From: Streptococcus sp. LYSM12 | GTDB taxonomy: Bacteria; Bacillota; Bacilli; Lactobacillales; Streptococcaceae | Direction: 5' to 3' | Length of the DNA stretch: 44,709 nt | Assembly: GCF_004569635.1 (NCBI RefSeq) | Contig: NZ_SPOZ01000022.1 | Location: forward strand, 1 to 44,709 | Shown: piece by piece, positions 17,718 to 27,088 of the stretch | How positions within the stretch are numbered: the first letter of the stretch is position 1 | Layout: every line of letters begins with the position of its first letter | Notes under the pieces: model-generated | Seen by the model: only the letters and a program-made list of their open reading frames with translations | Databases searched by the model: none | Told to the model about the DNA's origin: nothing | Made by a program: the position numbers and the translations under genes

Positions 17718-18812
17718 CTACTGGTCAATACCTATTGGTACTCGGCCAATATTCTGTTCAGACAGTGAGGGATGACCCAGTTGGTACAGCTTGTCAGCTT
17801 TCTGGCTTAAGCGATCCCACGGGTCTTTCCCAACTCTGCTGACAAGCGGAACTTTCTTCTTCAAACTAGCCAAATGCTTGCGTCCTTTCTCCGTAAAACC
17901 AAGTACACGAATAGCTTCTGGAAGTGGTGATTCACTTGTCTGTATCAAGATATAAGTCAAAAGCCTGCGCACCCGTGCCTTGGTATAGCGCTTGGTCGCA
18001 ACCTTCTCCACCAAGCCCTCAAAAGATGTAGCATTTTTTATGGCTTCTTTGATACGACTCGCCATTTCTTGATTGACTTGATAAACCTCTGTCAAATTAG
18101 GATTTGACAGAATTTGATACCGTAGATAGGGAAAGTAATCTGTCCACGAAACATGCACCGCCTGCAGGATTAAATCCGCACTCGGACTAAAAGCCGCAAC
18201 AAAGTCTGTATCATCAATCCGACTTCTCAGAGCTGTTGCTGATGCAAACTCCAAGTGACTGTCCAAGGAGTGGAAACCGGCACCTTTTCGCTTAATAGGA
18301 TGAAGAGCTATCCCTCTTCCTGCAACGGCTTTAGCATAGGCTAGAGCTAGGACATGATTTGGCGTATTTCCTGAAAAAGTTAGACCTGCAAAGTTCTGCC
18401 ACATGGCCTGTGTTTTCTCGGGGTAGCTGAGGCTATCGGGTAAACGAACCATAAAATCTGTCATTTCAGCACGTTTTGCATCGTATAGCTCTGCTATTTT
18501 TCCGTAATCCAAAAGTTCCTCAGATCCAAAGGACAACTGCTCAATCCCCAGGCGAGTCAGGATATCTACCGCACCCTGTGCGAAAAAATCTGCCGCCTGT
18601 ACGGTAACCAAAAAGGGCAATTCGACCACCAAATCCGCTCCATGTTCAAGCGCCATTTGTGCTCTCGTCCACTTGTCCACAATCGCAGGCTCCCCCCTCT
18701 GAGTGAAATTCCCACTCATGGCAACAATCTTGACTCCTTTCGCTTGTGAAAGCAGGTAAGCATGCCCATTGTGGAAAGGATTAAACTCTGCAATAATGCC
18801 TGTAACGGTCAT
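17718..18812 (-). CDS. tmcAL: tRNA(Met) cytidine acetate ligase
   Basis: A 364-residue cytoplasmic enzyme of the TmcAL (YlbM, UPF0348) family. It activates acetate with ATP and acetylates the wobble C34 of elongator tRNA-Met (ac4C). The nucleotidyltransferase fold shows [10 protein letters not shown] (8-17), [17 protein letters not shown], and an ASATALR segment that plays the ISSxxxR role. The length fits streptococcal members. Its ATG overlaps the yqeM stop (ATGA), so it is the last gene of the yqe operon. No strong terminator is obvious after it. Confidence 0.92.
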   Translation of the reverse strand: MTVTGIIAEFNPFHNGHAYLLSQAKGVKIVAMSGNFTQRGEPAIVDKWTRAQMALEHGADLVVELPFLVTVQAADFFAQGAVDILTRLGIEQLSFGSEELLDYGKIAELYDAKRAEMTDFMVRLPDSLSYPEKTQAMWQNFAGLTFSGNTPNHVLALAYAKAVAGRGIALHPIKRKGAGFHSLDSHLEFASATALRSRIDDTDFVAAFSPSADLILQAVHVSWTDYFPYLRYQILSNPNLTEVYQVNQEMASRIKEAIKNATSFEGLVEKVATKRYTKARVRRLLTYILIQTSESPLPEAIRVLGFTEKGRKHLASLKKKVPLVSRVGKDPWDRLSQKADKLYQLGHPSLSEQNIGRVPIGIDQ

Positions 18813-19543
18813 TTTTCTGCCACAAAGAACCAGCGAGCACTTGTCTCTACCGGCTCCTTGTCCTCAAAATCCGCATAGACCTTGATATTTTTAAAGCCAG
18901 CCTGCTCCAATAACACATCATAGGTCAAGAGGTCATAGGTCCGTTCCTCATGGATTTCATCAACTCGGATAAAACGACCGTCTTCTTCTTGCACAAAGAA
19001 AGTCAATTCATGCACGATAGAATGCGGCGCCTCATCCGCATAAGTATCCCAGACAAAAGCAAAGTCTTCTGCATTTTCATGATAGCTATACCCTGGAAAG
19101 ATCTCATCCATTTGGTAGGTTGAATGCACATCAAAAAGGAAACGTCCACCCTCATTGAGATGATGGTAAACCTCTTGAAAGACTTGACCAACTTCAATTT
19201 CATCTTCCATGTAACAAAGGGAATCCGAATAACAGGTCACCATGTCAAAACAACCAAGGCTAGACAAGTCCAGCATATTGCCCTCTAAAAAGGGAATCAC
19301 TAGTCCTGCTTCCTGGCTGCGTTTTTGTGCTATATCAAGCATCTCTCGACTAAGATCCAGACCGGTCACATCAAAGCCTGCTTCTTTAAAGCGAATGGAC
19401 TGGATGCCTGTCCCACAAGCTAATTCCAGCAGTTTTGTCTTTTCTTTTGGAAAATGTCTCAGGCTAAACGCTGTCCATTGGTCGTATAGACTATCGTCCA
19501 TAATTGCATCGTAGACCGAAGCAAACATTTCATAAGCTGCCAT
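18809..19543 (-). CDS. yqeM: SAM-dependent methyltransferase YqeM
   Basis: A 244-residue class I methyltransferase. Motif I LELACGTG at 39-46 binds S-adenosylmethionine, the acidic GLDLS follows, and the [14 protein letters not shown] stretch matches YqeM-type enzymes. The substrate is unknown. It sits between rsfS and tmcAL as in other streptococci. ATG at 19543 follows GGAGAGG by about 7 nt. A hairpin and a repeat lie in the 251-base gap before it, so its expression may be partly uncoupled from the genes upstream. Confidence 0.85.
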   Translation of the reverse strand: MAAYEMFASVYDAIMDDSLYDQWTAFSLRHFPKEKTKLLELACGTGIQSIRFKEAGFDVTGLDLSREMLDIAQKRSQEAGLVIPFLEGNMLDLSSLGCFDMVTCYSDSLCYMEDEIEVGQVFQEVYHHLNEGGRFLFDVHSTYQMDEIFPGYSYHENAEDFAFVWDTYADEAPHSIVHELTFFVQEEDGRFIRVDEIHEERTYDLLTYDVLLEQAGFKNIKVYADFEDKEPVETSARWFFVAEK

Positions 19544-19565
19544 AGTATTCCTCTCCTTTCTCGAA

Positions 19566-19594
19566 AAAACTCAGTCGGCTCCCAACTGAGTTTT
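19566..19594 (-). terminator. Terminator-like hairpin inside the yqe operon
   Basis: Perfect 10-bp stem AAAACTCAGT / ACTGAGTTTT with a 9-nt loop. On the minus strand it is followed by TTCGAG after four paired Ts. It lies upstream of yqeM and after rsfS and may attenuate read-through. Confidence 0.6.
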
Positions 19595-19654
19595 GCATTG
19601 TGTAAACGAACCTCTTTTGATGTCATTGGATAGTCATCAAAAATCCAATCTCCT

Positions 19655-19680
19655 CTTTCCTCACCCAGCTTGCTGAACCT
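19655..19680 (-). repeat. Diverged GAACTGAAGTTC-family fragment
   Basis: Minus strand AGGTTCAGCAAGCTGGGTGA then GGAAAG, like the 3' part of the copies at 683 and 38853. Confidence 0.35.
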
Positions 19681-19794
19681 GCAATCAAACCAGTTTTCGA
19701 TTTTTATGGAGTAGCAGTACGCAATACCTGACAAGGAGGTGCAAAAATCCTACATCACACCCTGTCAACGACATCAACTAGAACGAGATGAAGC

Positions 19795-20145
19795 TCATAG
19801 CCACTCAGCTATATCAACACTCTCAGCTTCATGCCATAATTTTTCAAGGTTGTAGTGGGTACGCATTTCTTCTGAGAAGATGTGGATAACGACCCCTCCT
19901 AAATCTAAGAGTACCCAGCCACCTGCTGAATCACCCTCGATTTGGCTTGCCCCAAAACCTGCTTCTTTTACTTTTTCTCGGATATTGCTTGCAATCGCTT
20001 CTAGTTGACGGTTATTCATCGAACTAGCAATAACAAAATAATCTGTCACACTGGTCAAGGCTGTCACATCAAGTGCAACAATATCTTCTGCTCGTTTTTC
20101 ATCAGCCGCTTTTACGACTAATTCTACTAATTCTTTTTCTTTCAC
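19795..20145 (-). CDS. rsfS: Ribosome silencing factor RsfS
   Basis: A 116-residue Iojap/DUF143 protein. It binds uL14 on the 50S subunit and blocks joining to 30S when nutrients are short. The family's [19 protein letters not shown] and [19 protein letters not shown] blocks are present. It starts with GTG at 20145, with GAGG six bases before. It lies within the yqe operon, 241 bases after yqeK, where the gap shows no gene. Confidence 0.93.
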   Translation of the reverse strand: MKEKELVELVVKAADEKRAEDIVALDVTALTSVTDYFVIASSMNNRQLEAIASNIREKVKEAGFGASQIEGDSAGGWVLLDLGGVVIHIFSEEMRTHYNLEKLWHEAESVDIAEWL

Positions 20146-20386
20146 GTTTTACCTCATTATTAGTTCCACTGACCAACTGCTAAACAAACTCTTTTTAAAC
20201 GTTTTTGAGATAGTCCAAACACATGCAGTACTCCTCGACTAGAAGACTGGTGCAGCAAGACTCACTTTTTTGTTTGGAATGCAATCTACTCCAAAACGAT
20301 TAGGTTACGTCCAGCTCGTTTGCTACGTATCAAACATAAACGAACGACAGGTAGCACTACGAAGCTATTTTGATTGCAGTCGGATA

Positions 20387-20974
20387 TTAGTTATTCAAAT
20401 ATCTTATATAAGAATTGTAGGTTTCGATAGTTTGAGGATAAATGGGAACACCCTTTTGTGCTAAATATGCCACTGTATGGGCTGTCTCAAAAGCTACCGC
20501 TTGTTCCAAGGATACCTTGGCCAATCTTCTTGCTTCTTTTACTTGGGGAAAATCACGGTTTGGTTCAATGTAATCGGCTACATAGATAATCTTATCCAGC
20601 AAGGTCATCTGAGCCGCTCCCACTGTATGGCGTTGAATGGCTTGTAAAATCTCTTGATCCTCTAGCCCGAAATCTTGCTTGATTTTATAAGCCCCGACCA
20701 ATCCATGCCAGATATTATTGCCCCAAACTTTCAAGTCCTCCCCCAACTGGTATTGGTCAATCAAGTCCAGAAAGACTTGGTCAGCCACTTCCTTGGCATA
20801 ATCATGGAGCAAGGCTGCAAGACTTGCCTTACGTTCATCACAACCATACTGGCGGGCCAACTCAAGTGCCGCTTCTTCTACACCAAGGACGTGGCGGAAG
20901 CGTTTCTCTGACATAGCAGCCCCGATTTTTTCTAGGAGTTGTTCACGATCAAAGGATAAATCTGCTGCAATCAT
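20387..20974 (-). CDS. yqeK: HD-domain diadenosine tetraphosphatase YqeK
   Basis: A 195-residue metal-dependent HD hydrolase. [10 protein letters not shown] supplies the first His, LLHDYAKE (about residues 55-62) the HD pair, and [11 protein letters not shown] and [12 protein letters not shown] further ligands. YqeK enzymes split Ap4A symmetrically into two ADP. ATG at 20974 overlaps the nadD stop (ATGA), so the two are co-translated. Fusion of nadD and yqeK in some bacteria supports a linked role in nucleotide metabolism. Confidence 0.9.
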   Translation of the reverse strand: MIAADLSFDREQLLEKIGAAMSEKRFRHVLGVEEAALELARQYGCDERKASLAALLHDYAKEVADQVFLDLIDQYQLGEDLKVWGNNIWHGLVGAYKIKQDFGLEDQEILQAIQRHTVGAAQMTLLDKIIYVADYIEPNRDFPQVKEARRLAKVSLEQAVAFETAHTVAYLAQKGVPIYPQTIETYNSYIRYLNN

Positions 20975-21603
20975 TTGTAAAGCCCTTTTTCTTCAATATA
21001 ATCCAAAACTTCATGCGGCAACATAAAGTTTGGTACGCGACCTTGCTGAATAAATTGGCGAATCATACTTGACGAAATGTCCATTAAGGGAACATCTACC
21101 CAAATAATCGGGTAGGAGGTTCCTGCCTTATAACGAGGGCGCTGTACTCCGACAAATTGCACTAATTGAATCAGTTCATCAATTCGATGCCATTTAGGCA
21201 AATAATCTACCATATCTGCACCGATGATGAAATAGTAATCCGTATCAGGATTTTTTTCTTTCAACAGTTTCATGGTGTCATAGGTATAGCTGATGCCTCG
21301 GCGCTCCAGCTCAATCGTTTCAATACCTAGCCCCTCAATTCCTGCAATAGCCATTTTCAGCATATCATAGCGGTGCAATTCATCAATCGTTTCTTTTTTA
21401 TCAACATGAGGCGGTAGAAATTCAGGCATCAACAAGACTTCATCTAACTTCAACTGCTGACGAACTTGATCCGCCACAATTAAATGGGCATTATGAACAG
21501 GATTGAAATTTCCTCCCAAAATACCAACCTGCTTGCGATTTGTTTCTTTCTTTTCAACTTCTAATTCAACCTTTGTAAAGGGTGTTAAGAGCTCAATTGC
21601 CAT
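20971..21603 (-). CDS. nadD: Nicotinate-nucleotide adenylyltransferase
   Basis: A 210-residue enzyme joining nicotinate mononucleotide and ATP to form deamido-NAD in the cytoplasm. [11 protein letters not shown] at 31-40 is the nucleotidyltransferase site, and ISSSMIR near 181 is the second signature. ATG at 21603 has AAGGAG at ideal spacing. It is about 20 residues longer at the N-terminus than the compact enzymes, usual for streptococci. The nicotinamidase gene pncA elsewhere in the window feeds the same pathway. Confidence 0.94.
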   Translation of the reverse strand: MAIELLTPFTKVELEVEKKETNRKQVGILGGNFNPVHNAHLIVADQVRQQLKLDEVLLMPEFLPPHVDKKETIDELHRYDMLKMAIAGIEGLGIETIELERRGISYTYDTMKLLKEKNPDTDYYFIIGADMVDYLPKWHRIDELIQLVQFVGVQRPRYKAGTSYPIIWVDVPLMDISSSMIRQFIQQGRVPNFMLPHEVLDYIEEKGLYK

Positions 21604-21648
21604 TCCAACTCCTTATCCAACTCATCCATTTTGTTTGGGAAAGCCCCA

Positions 21649-21960
21649 TTATATTTCTCTTACTTTGACAGAAAGTTTGCGATTTTCTTTCTTGCTTGAT
21701 TGCTTAAAGAGAATCAAGGTTCGACCAATTTTTTGCACAGTATCTACCCTTATTTCTTCTTCTAGCGTTTCTGCTACATCGTGGATATTTTCGTCCGTAT
21801 TTTGCAACAGCGTCACCTTAATCAATTCGCGTCTATCCAAGGCCTGACGAATACTGGTCTTAATCTGGTCATTCAAGCCGTATTTCCCAATCTGAATAAT
21901 GGGTTTCAAACTGTGCGCCTGACTATTGAGAAAGGCTCTCTGTTTTGATGTTAATGTCAT
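21649..21960 (-). CDS. yhbY: CRM-domain RNA-binding protein YhbY
   Basis: A 103-residue protein that is one CRM domain. It has the LTSKQRAFLNSQAHSLKPIIQ start, IGKYGLN (the GxxG-type loop) and ELIKVTLLQN. It binds pre-50S ribosomal particles. It lies directly after yqeH, another 50S or 30S assembly factor. ATG at 21960 follows AAGGAA by 8 nt. Confidence 0.93.
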   Translation of the reverse strand: MTLTSKQRAFLNSQAHSLKPIIQIGKYGLNDQIKTSIRQALDRRELIKVTLLQNTDENIHDVAETLEEEIRVDTVQKIGRTLILFKQSSKKENRKLSVKVREI

Positions 21961-21984
21961 ACTATTTCCTTTTTCTATATCAAT

Positions 21985-23091
21985 CTATATAATTGCTTTA
22001 CGAATCACAACGCTGACCCCCTCTGGTGCCCAAGCTGCAATCTTGGCTACTCCATTGATGCGAATCCAGCCTAGACCTGAGAAGACAAGGTCCGTCTTTT
22101 CAGTAATGGTAAATTCATGTCGCACCAATTCGGGAAAGTCCTCTAATTCTGAACAAGTTGGAGGTACTAACAAACTCCCTACATGTTTTTCATAAAAAGT
22201 GCTAGCACCTGCTAACTTGGTACGGTGAAGCGGTAATTCATTGTCAAAAAAGGCAGTAAAGCCCTGCTTTTCTCCAGCAATAAAGTCGAAACGTCCCAAG
22301 CCAGCCAAAAAGAGGGTTTGCTCTGGATTTAACTGATAGGTCCTGGGCTTAATTTCTTTCCTAGGACTAACAAATTTCAAATTTTTGGCAGACAAATAAT
22401 GAGCCATTTGATAACGATGAATAATCCCTGGCGTATCGTAGATGTACGAACCGTCATCCAGAGGAATCTCAATCTTATCTAGGGTTGTACCAGGGAAACG
22501 AGAGGTCGTAATCACGTCCTTGTTTCCTGTAATTTCCTGAATAATAGCATTGATTAACGTCGATTTCCCAACATTGGTCACACCAACCACATAGACATCT
22601 CGTCCCTTACGATACTGTTCAATCTTATCAATTAAGTCCTTAATAGCATGCTTGTTTTGGGCGGATGTCAACATCACATCAACAGGGCGTAGCCCTACTT
22701 CATGAGCTCGTTCGGTCAGCCATTGAATGACTTTTCCCTCCTTAACAGACTTCGGTAAAATATCCTTTTTATTTCCAACTAAAAGGACATCATTGCCTGA
22801 TACAAAACGTGGCAATCCAGGAATAACCGAGCCGTTAAAATCAAAAATATCAACAACATTTACAACCAAGGCTTCACTTTCACCGACACTATGAAGCAGG
22901 AGCCGAAACTCATCATCTGAAATATGGACATCTGAAATTTCATTATAATGACGGAGACGGAAGCAACGTTGGCAATAGAGCTGACCTGTCTCAAGACCCT
23001 TTTCCAAGGCAGACTGGGGTGTATAGCCGGCGTTTTCTTTTTCTTTAGTCTGAATCAAGGCTCCACAGCCAATACAATACAATTCTTCCAC
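21985..23091 (-). CDS. yqeH: Circularly permuted ribosome-biogenesis GTPase YqeH
   Basis: A 368-residue GTPase for 30S assembly. An N-terminal zinc finger has C6, C9, C40 and C43. The GTPase motifs are permuted: G4 NKKD at 107-110, G5 SAQ at 143-145, G1 GVTNVGKS at 170-177, then G3 DTPG at 219-222. The C-terminal domain should bind RNA. It starts with GTG at 23091 directly after the yqeG stop, with GAGGG 8 nt before. Confidence 0.94.
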   Translation of the reverse strand: MEELYCIGCGALIQTKEKENAGYTPQSALEKGLETGQLYCQRCFRLRHYNEISDVHISDDEFRLLLHSVGESEALVVNVVDIFDFNGSVIPGLPRFVSGNDVLLVGNKKDILPKSVKEGKVIQWLTERAHEVGLRPVDVMLTSAQNKHAIKDLIDKIEQYRKGRDVYVVGVTNVGKSTLINAIIQEITGNKDVITTSRFPGTTLDKIEIPLDDGSYIYDTPGIIHRYQMAHYLSAKNLKFVSPRKEIKPRTYQLNPEQTLFLAGLGRFDFIAGEKQGFTAFFDNELPLHRTKLAGASTFYEKHVGSLLVPPTCSELEDFPELVRHEFTITEKTDLVFSGLGWIRINGVAKIAAWAPEGVSVVIRKAII

Positions 23092-23619
23092 TTACATTTC
23101 CCTCTTATAGTCGAATGCGCCATACTTGGCAGTAATTTTCTTCATCATACGGCGTTCACGCCAGCGATTGATCTGGGTGTTAATCGAATCTGTTTCAATG
23201 AGTGGCCGTACCAAGACAGAGCGGATACCTGCCCGCTTGGCCGCCCGAATATCAGTCATCAGCTGATCCCCAATCATAATCGCCTCTTCTCTCTTGATAC
23301 CAAAACGTTTAATCGCACGCTCAATCCCAAAAGTAAAAGGCTTCAGTGCAAAGGCTTCAAAATCAATTCCAAATCGTTCTACTGCTCGTTTGACACGTTC
23401 ATATTTATTATTCGAAATAACTACCACATGTATTCCTGCATCACGCAAGTCATGTAACCACTTCCGCATCTCTGGAGTTCCGTCTGGATTATTCCAGGCA
23501 ATCAACGTATTATCCAAATCCACAAAAACTGTCCGAATGTGGTAAGTTTGCAAACTCTCTACTGTCACATCATAGGCTTTTTCAAGCACAAAATCCGGCA
23601 TGTAATTCTCAATCGTCAC
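23092..23619 (-). CDS. yqeG: YqeG family HAD phosphatase
   Basis: A 175-residue HAD-superfamily IIIA phosphatase. DLDNT at 34-38 has the nucleophile and acid Asp; VVISNN is motif II and GDQLMTDIRAAKRAG motif IV. The substrate is not established (the family includes phosphatidylglycerophosphate phosphatases). I chose the GTG at 23619 (VTIENYMPDF) because GGAG lies 6 nt upstream and the N-terminus then matches streptococcal relatives; the frame is open to 23631. It is the first gene of the operon; a TGGTAAAAT promoter lies about 90 nt upstream. Confidence 0.88.
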   Translation of the reverse strand: MTIENYMPDFVLEKAYDVTVESLQTYHIRTVFVDLDNTLIAWNNPDGTPEMRKWLHDLRDAGIHVVVISNNKYERVKRAVERFGIDFEAFALKPFTFGIERAIKRFGIKREEAIMIGDQLMTDIRAAKRAGIRSVLVRPLIETDSINTQINRWRERRMMKKITAKYGAFDYKREM

Positions 23620-23711
23620 ACTATTCTCCACTGTTCTGAGAGTAGACCAATCATTCCATTACTGATTATCTTTCTACTTTGACCGTCTTACTCTCTTCTT
23701 TATTAAAAGCT

Positions 23712-23717
23712 ATTTTA
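23712..23717 (-). promoter_or_regulatory. Extended -10 for the yqe operon
   Basis: Minus strand TATGGTAAAATAG: TAAAAT with TGG before it. It overlaps a small inverted repeat (CTATTT...ACC / GGTAAATAG). Confidence 0.5.
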
Positions 23718-23752
23718 CCATAATTTAAGGTAAATAGCGAATGGAAAATAAA

Positions 23753-23778
23753 AGGTGCCTGATGAGTATCAAGCACCT
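23753..23778 (-). terminator. Terminator after an eroded gene
   Basis: Stem AGGTGCCTGAT / ATCAAGCACCT (10 of 11 paired) with a 4-nt loop. On the minus strand it is followed by TTTATTTTCC. It sits just after the pseudogene at 23792. Confidence 0.75.
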
Positions 23779-23791
23779 CTTCTATCCTTGT

Positions 23792-24048
23792 CTAAAAGCT
23801 GTCATCCTCTTTTTCATCACGTTTTTCTTCAATGAACTTCTCAGCTTAAAGCTATACCAACTGCAATCGCCGTCACAATCAAGCCAGCTGATTGCATAGT
23901 AAAAAATAAGCTTTATCCCCAAATAAACACTTGATTGCAATAACCGATAGCTCCTCGTAACCAGCCGTTGAAAGCAAAAATAGTAGGAAGTTAGGCACCA
24001 CAATAAAGACATTCAAGGCTTCCAACAAACGCTAAAAGCCCAACAATA
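23792..24048 (-). pseudogene. Eroded membrane-protein gene, C-terminal part
   Basis: Minus-strand frames give membrane-like pieces broken by shifts: RLLEALNVFIVVPNFLLFLL and a following FGDKAYFLL, then AGLIVTAIAVGIALS in another frame, then a charged end KFIEEKRDEKEDDSF before a stop at 23792 and a terminator. Together they look like the last 80-90 residues of a polytopic membrane transporter with at least two frameshifts. I cannot name the family. The upstream edge is cut by a dispersed repeat. Confidence 0.5.
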
Positions 24049-24053
24049 ACATC

Positions 24054-24112
24054 ACCAAGCCCTCATCTTTGCCGAAAGTAGAACTGAAGTTCCGCAAGAT
24101 GAGGTAACGATA
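24054..24112 (+). repeat. Dispersed repeat, GAACTGAAGTTC family
   Basis: AAGCCCTCATCTTTGCCGAA then AGTAGAACTGAAGTTCCGCA and AGATGAGGTAACGA. It matches 38836-38895 across its length. Confidence 0.55.
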
Positions 24113-24135
24113 GAAAAACAGATGTGCGTCAATAC

Positions 24136-24762
24136 TTACCAAAACAAGCGTGTTCCGTGAACCTGTGTAACACCCAACTCTTTCATCAAAGGTTCTGCAT
24201 TCTCTCTCGTAACACCACCTCCGATAAGGATTTCAATGCGACCATCTGCATAGGCAATCAACTCTTTAAGCCAGACTACATTGTCATCAGCAGCCCCATG
24301 AATACCACCGCGTGTCAAAATTCGGACCACTCCTTGCTTAACCAACCAATCGATAGCTTCAAATTGCCGTTTGCGCGGGATCATATCAAATGCCATATGA
24401 AAAACACTTTCACAATCACCCGTTTCTTCCAACAACTGAACGATAAAGTCCTCATCTAGCCAATTATCCTCGGTAAGAGCACCAAAAACAAGTCCATCTG
24501 AACCCAGTTCTTTAGCAACTCTTGCATCTTCTAGCATCATCTTTTTTTCTGATGCATCATAGCAAAAATCACCACCACGGGGTCTCACCATGGTCATAAC
24601 CGATACCCCTTGTTCATGGGCTATATCACACACTGCCCGAATAACTCCGTAGCTGGGGGTCGTTCCCCCTACTGCTAAATTGTCACACAACTCAATTCGG
24701 CCTGCCCCTAAGGCAATGGCTTGCGCAATCCGCACATGATTCTCCGCACAAAACTCTTTCAT
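24136..24762 (-). CDS. cutC: CutC family copper homeostasis protein
   Basis: A 208-residue TIM-barrel protein of the CutC family. RIELCDNLAVGGTTPSYG, MVRPRGGDFCYD and ILTRGG are family blocks. It is cytoplasmic and linked to copper tolerance, though its catalytic role is unsettled. Start is ATG at 24762 with GGAGG 7 nt upstream; a TTG three bases earlier fits worse. TGGTATACT lies upstream as promoter (TATACT at 24801-24796). It appears monocistronic. Confidence 0.9.
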   Translation of the reverse strand: MKEFCAENHVRIAQAIALGAGRIELCDNLAVGGTTPSYGVIRAVCDIAHEQGVSVMTMVRPRGGDFCYDASEKKMMLEDARVAKELGSDGLVFGALTEDNWLDEDFIVQLLEETGDCESVFHMAFDMIPRKRQFEAIDWLVKQGVVRILTRGGIHGAADDNVVWLKELIAYADGRIEILIGGGVTRENAEPLMKELGVTQVHGTRLFW

Positions 24763-24795
24763 CAAAGTACCTCCATGTATGAAGCCTTTTCTTTT

Positions 24796-24801
24796 AGTAT
24801 A
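24796..24801 (-). promoter_or_regulatory. Extended -10 of cutC
   Basis: Minus strand TTATGGTATACTAAAAG: TATACT with TGG before it, about 35 nt before the cutC start. Confidence 0.55.
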
Positions 24802-24865
24802 CCATAAAACGGATAAGAGCGTACTTGGAACCTAGCTTCACACAGGAGCAAATGCAGAAAGAAAA

Positions 24866-24965
24866 TGAAGCTGAACAAAAAGTCCAGCTCCACTTCTCAG
24901 AGTTTGCACCAACATCTCCGTTCAATGATTGATTGCTTTAACGAAAATGCCGTTGAAAGTTAGAA
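24866..24965 (+). repeat. Dispersed repeat, third family
   Basis: AGTCCAGCTCCACTTCTCAG followed by AGTTTGCACCAACATCTCC and AATGCCGTTGAAAG. It aligns with 7484-7600. Between 24966 and 25221 I see no gene, only AT-rich sequence with one short inverted repeat (AAAAGGAGGTTTTTACC). Confidence 0.45.
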
Positions 24966-25221
24966 ATGAACTGCCGTTCCCTTTTATTTCAAAGGAACAG
25001 GCTAAAAGGAGGTTTTTACCTCTATTTGTTCACTTTTTACGCTCCAAATCTGGCTTCATCAACTGTGGAGAGAGTGAGCCGGTCTATTCCCAGATTATTG
25101 CAGCCCGAACCTAGAATGTAAGAAGTGAGGAAACACTGAACTCTTTTTTCGAGCTGTCACATTCTTTCCCGCTCCCATTTTTCAAAATATTTTTACAAAA
25201 CTTACCCTGCAATGTGGCTAA

Positions 25222-25379
25222 TATAGCCGTTTCGTTTATTTTTAGTACTAGGCAACGAGTCGCAGGTAGTTGAAATAGTTGATAACTATTTCAAGTGACA
25301 GATAAGAAAAGTGTAACTTTTCTCAATGGTACAGCAAGACGAGTGAACGAAGTAATAAAAGATAAACGAAATGACTATA
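25222..25379 (+). repeat. RUP-like mini-element, long form
   Basis: 158 bp, TATAGCCGTTTCGTTTA to AACGAAATGACTATA, almost identical to 4300 and 31194. The open frames on both strands within it are by-products. Confidence 0.87.
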
Positions 25380-25600
25380 TCTCGTTTGCAATAGTATTGG
25401 AACACCTGTTCCCTCTTCTTACAAACCGCCTCACTTGTGACATGTCCATTTCCAAAAAACGAATCTTTTTCATGCATGTACCATAGTATTCACACGTGAG
25501 CTCCTCCATTTAGGAGAGCATCTCCGCTCATCAAGGTATTTTGACTATCTGTGGTATGGAAACGAGCCTTGAATAACAGGCTGAATGATAAATCTAGCTC

Positions 25601-26527
25601 TTATTCCTTTAGTGGTCTTATCTTTCCTTTTTGTCGCACTAAAACCATGTCCTTAACTGAAATGAGTAGAACCGCAAATAAAATCAACACCATTCCCACC
25701 CAATCCATTGGATAGAAAGTCTCATTGACCACTAAAACTGCAAAAAAGATGGAGGAAATCGGTTCGATTGAGGCAAGCAAACTCCCATTAACTTGGCCAA
25801 CCATACTCACTCCTTTTAAAAAGGCGGTGTAGGCAAAGATTGTTCCAACTCCCACGATACCAACCAATCCCCAAAAAATCTCGCCATTAAAGGGCATTGC
25901 ATACTTCCATGGCTGAAAAAATAGACCGGCTTCAATCGACCCCAGTAGCATAGAAATCCCCATCACAGTCAGGCTCCCGTACTGTTTGATAATGGTCGTT
26001 GGTAAAAGGATGTAAAGTGCATAGGTCACTGCAGAAAACAGACCCCAGAACAAGCCTTTTGGTGTCACTGCTAACTGATGGATTTGACCATGGGTCGCAA
26101 TCAAAAAGGTACCTATAATAGCAAGGAAGATTGCAGCTACCTCAACCACTGTCGGCTTTTGTCCCCGCCTTAAACAAACATAGACCAAGACTAAGATTGG
26201 ACACAGGTATTGGAGTACTGTTGCTGTTCCTGCATTGCTATGGTAAATCGCTGTTAAATAGGCTACTTGATTAAGGACCAGACCAAAAATCGAAAAGAGT
26301 AGCAAGCGAATCAAGGCTTTCTTATCTGTCAATAAGTTCTTGAGCTGCTGTGGATTTTGATAGACAGCTAAGGCAAGCAAAACGATACCAGAAAGCACCA
26401 AACGTAGGACAGTCAAGCACTCTACATTTACACCTCTTGCCATGACAAACTGCCCACTTACTCCTGATAATCCCCAAGCAACCCCTGCTATTAAGGTCAA
26501 GAGTGTCCCTTTCATCTTCTCGTTCAT
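25601..26527 (-). CDS. EamA family (DMT) transporter
   Basis: A 308-residue membrane protein with ten hydrophobic segments in two EamA repeats (about 5-140 and 155-295). Motifs such as GVAWGLSGVSGQF, NAGTATVLQYLCPILVLV and GSLLASIEPISSIFFAVLVVNET are typical of drug/metabolite exporters, often for amino acids or metabolites. The substrate is not predictable. Start is ATG at 26527 with AAGGAG about 10 nt upstream; the frame is open to 26551. A TGTTATAAT promoter lies at 26565-26560. Confidence 0.88.
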   Translation of the reverse strand: MNEKMKGTLLTLIAGVAWGLSGVSGQFVMARGVNVECLTVLRLVLSGIVLLALAVYQNPQQLKNLLTDKKALIRLLLFSIFGLVLNQVAYLTAIYHSNAGTATVLQYLCPILVLVYVCLRRGQKPTVVEVAAIFLAIIGTFLIATHGQIHQLAVTPKGLFWGLFSAVTYALYILLPTTIIKQYGSLTVMGISMLLGSIEAGLFFQPWKYAMPFNGEIFWGLVGIVGVGTIFAYTAFLKGVSMVGQVNGSLLASIEPISSIFFAVLVVNETFYPMDWVGMVLILFAVLLISVKDMVLVRQKGKIRPLKE

Positions 26528-26559
26528 TTCCACACCTCTCCTTGTTTTCACTTCTTTTT

Positions 26560-26565
26560 ATTATA
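26560..26565 (-). promoter_or_regulatory. Extended -10 of the EamA gene
   Basis: Minus strand TTGTGTTATAATAAAAAG: TATAAT with TGT before it, about 33 nt before the start. Confidence 0.6.
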
Positions 26566-26672
26566 ACACAAAAGCAGAGGAACATTCATCCGTATTCTTT
26601 TTGAACATACTTATTTAAAAGCTATATCACAAGCGACCAGGTTGATACTGAAATGCAACGCTACGGAGGGGA

Positions 26673-26699
26673 CTAAAATAATCCAGTGGATTATTTTAG
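26673..26699. other. 13-bp palindrome at the edge of the tandem array
   Basis: CTAAAATAATCCA, one base, then TGGATTATTTTAG: a perfect 13-bp inverted repeat. A related imperfect one (CTAACCGCAATCCA / TGGATTATGTTAG) lies at 41618-41645. Confidence 0.6.
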
Positions 26700-26861
26700 C
26701 CCAAGCCTTAAAATGAATACGCGAGGTTGAAACAGTGGATGATGTTAGCACGAGCATTGAAATGAATATGCGAGGTTGAAACAGTGGATGATGTTAGCAC
26801 GAGCATTGAAATGAATATGCGAGGTTGAAACAGTGGATGATGTTAGCACGAGCATTGAAAT
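26684..26861 (+). repeat. Tandem array of 49-bp units
   Basis: Three near-perfect copies start at 26733, 26782 and 26831 (CAGTGGATGATGTTAGCACG, then GAGCATTGAAATGAATATG and CGAGGTTGAAA), preceded by a diverged copy at 26684. The last is partial. No frame is open through it as a protein repeat with a start. From 26862 to 27088 I see no gene. Confidence 0.85.
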
Positions 26862-27088
26862 TAGAAAGAGAAGCCATTGATTGCAAGACAACGCGTACTT
26901 TAAAGACAATAGACCAGGAAAAGCAGCCGAAGATAGGACATTGTTCTTTCGTACTTTAAGGGAATAGGCTGAAAACCTCCACTAGAGCTTTTCACTCGTC
27001 AGATTTCCAATTTTTGCTGTAGCCCTTGTGAACGATATCCGCTTATGAATACAGAAAACTATCCAGCGGAGAGTTACTTCATCATTGT

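Noticed and set aside
26684..26861. Possible CRISPR array
   Set aside because: The copies are direct 49-bp tandem repeats without unique spacers, and no cas genes are present.
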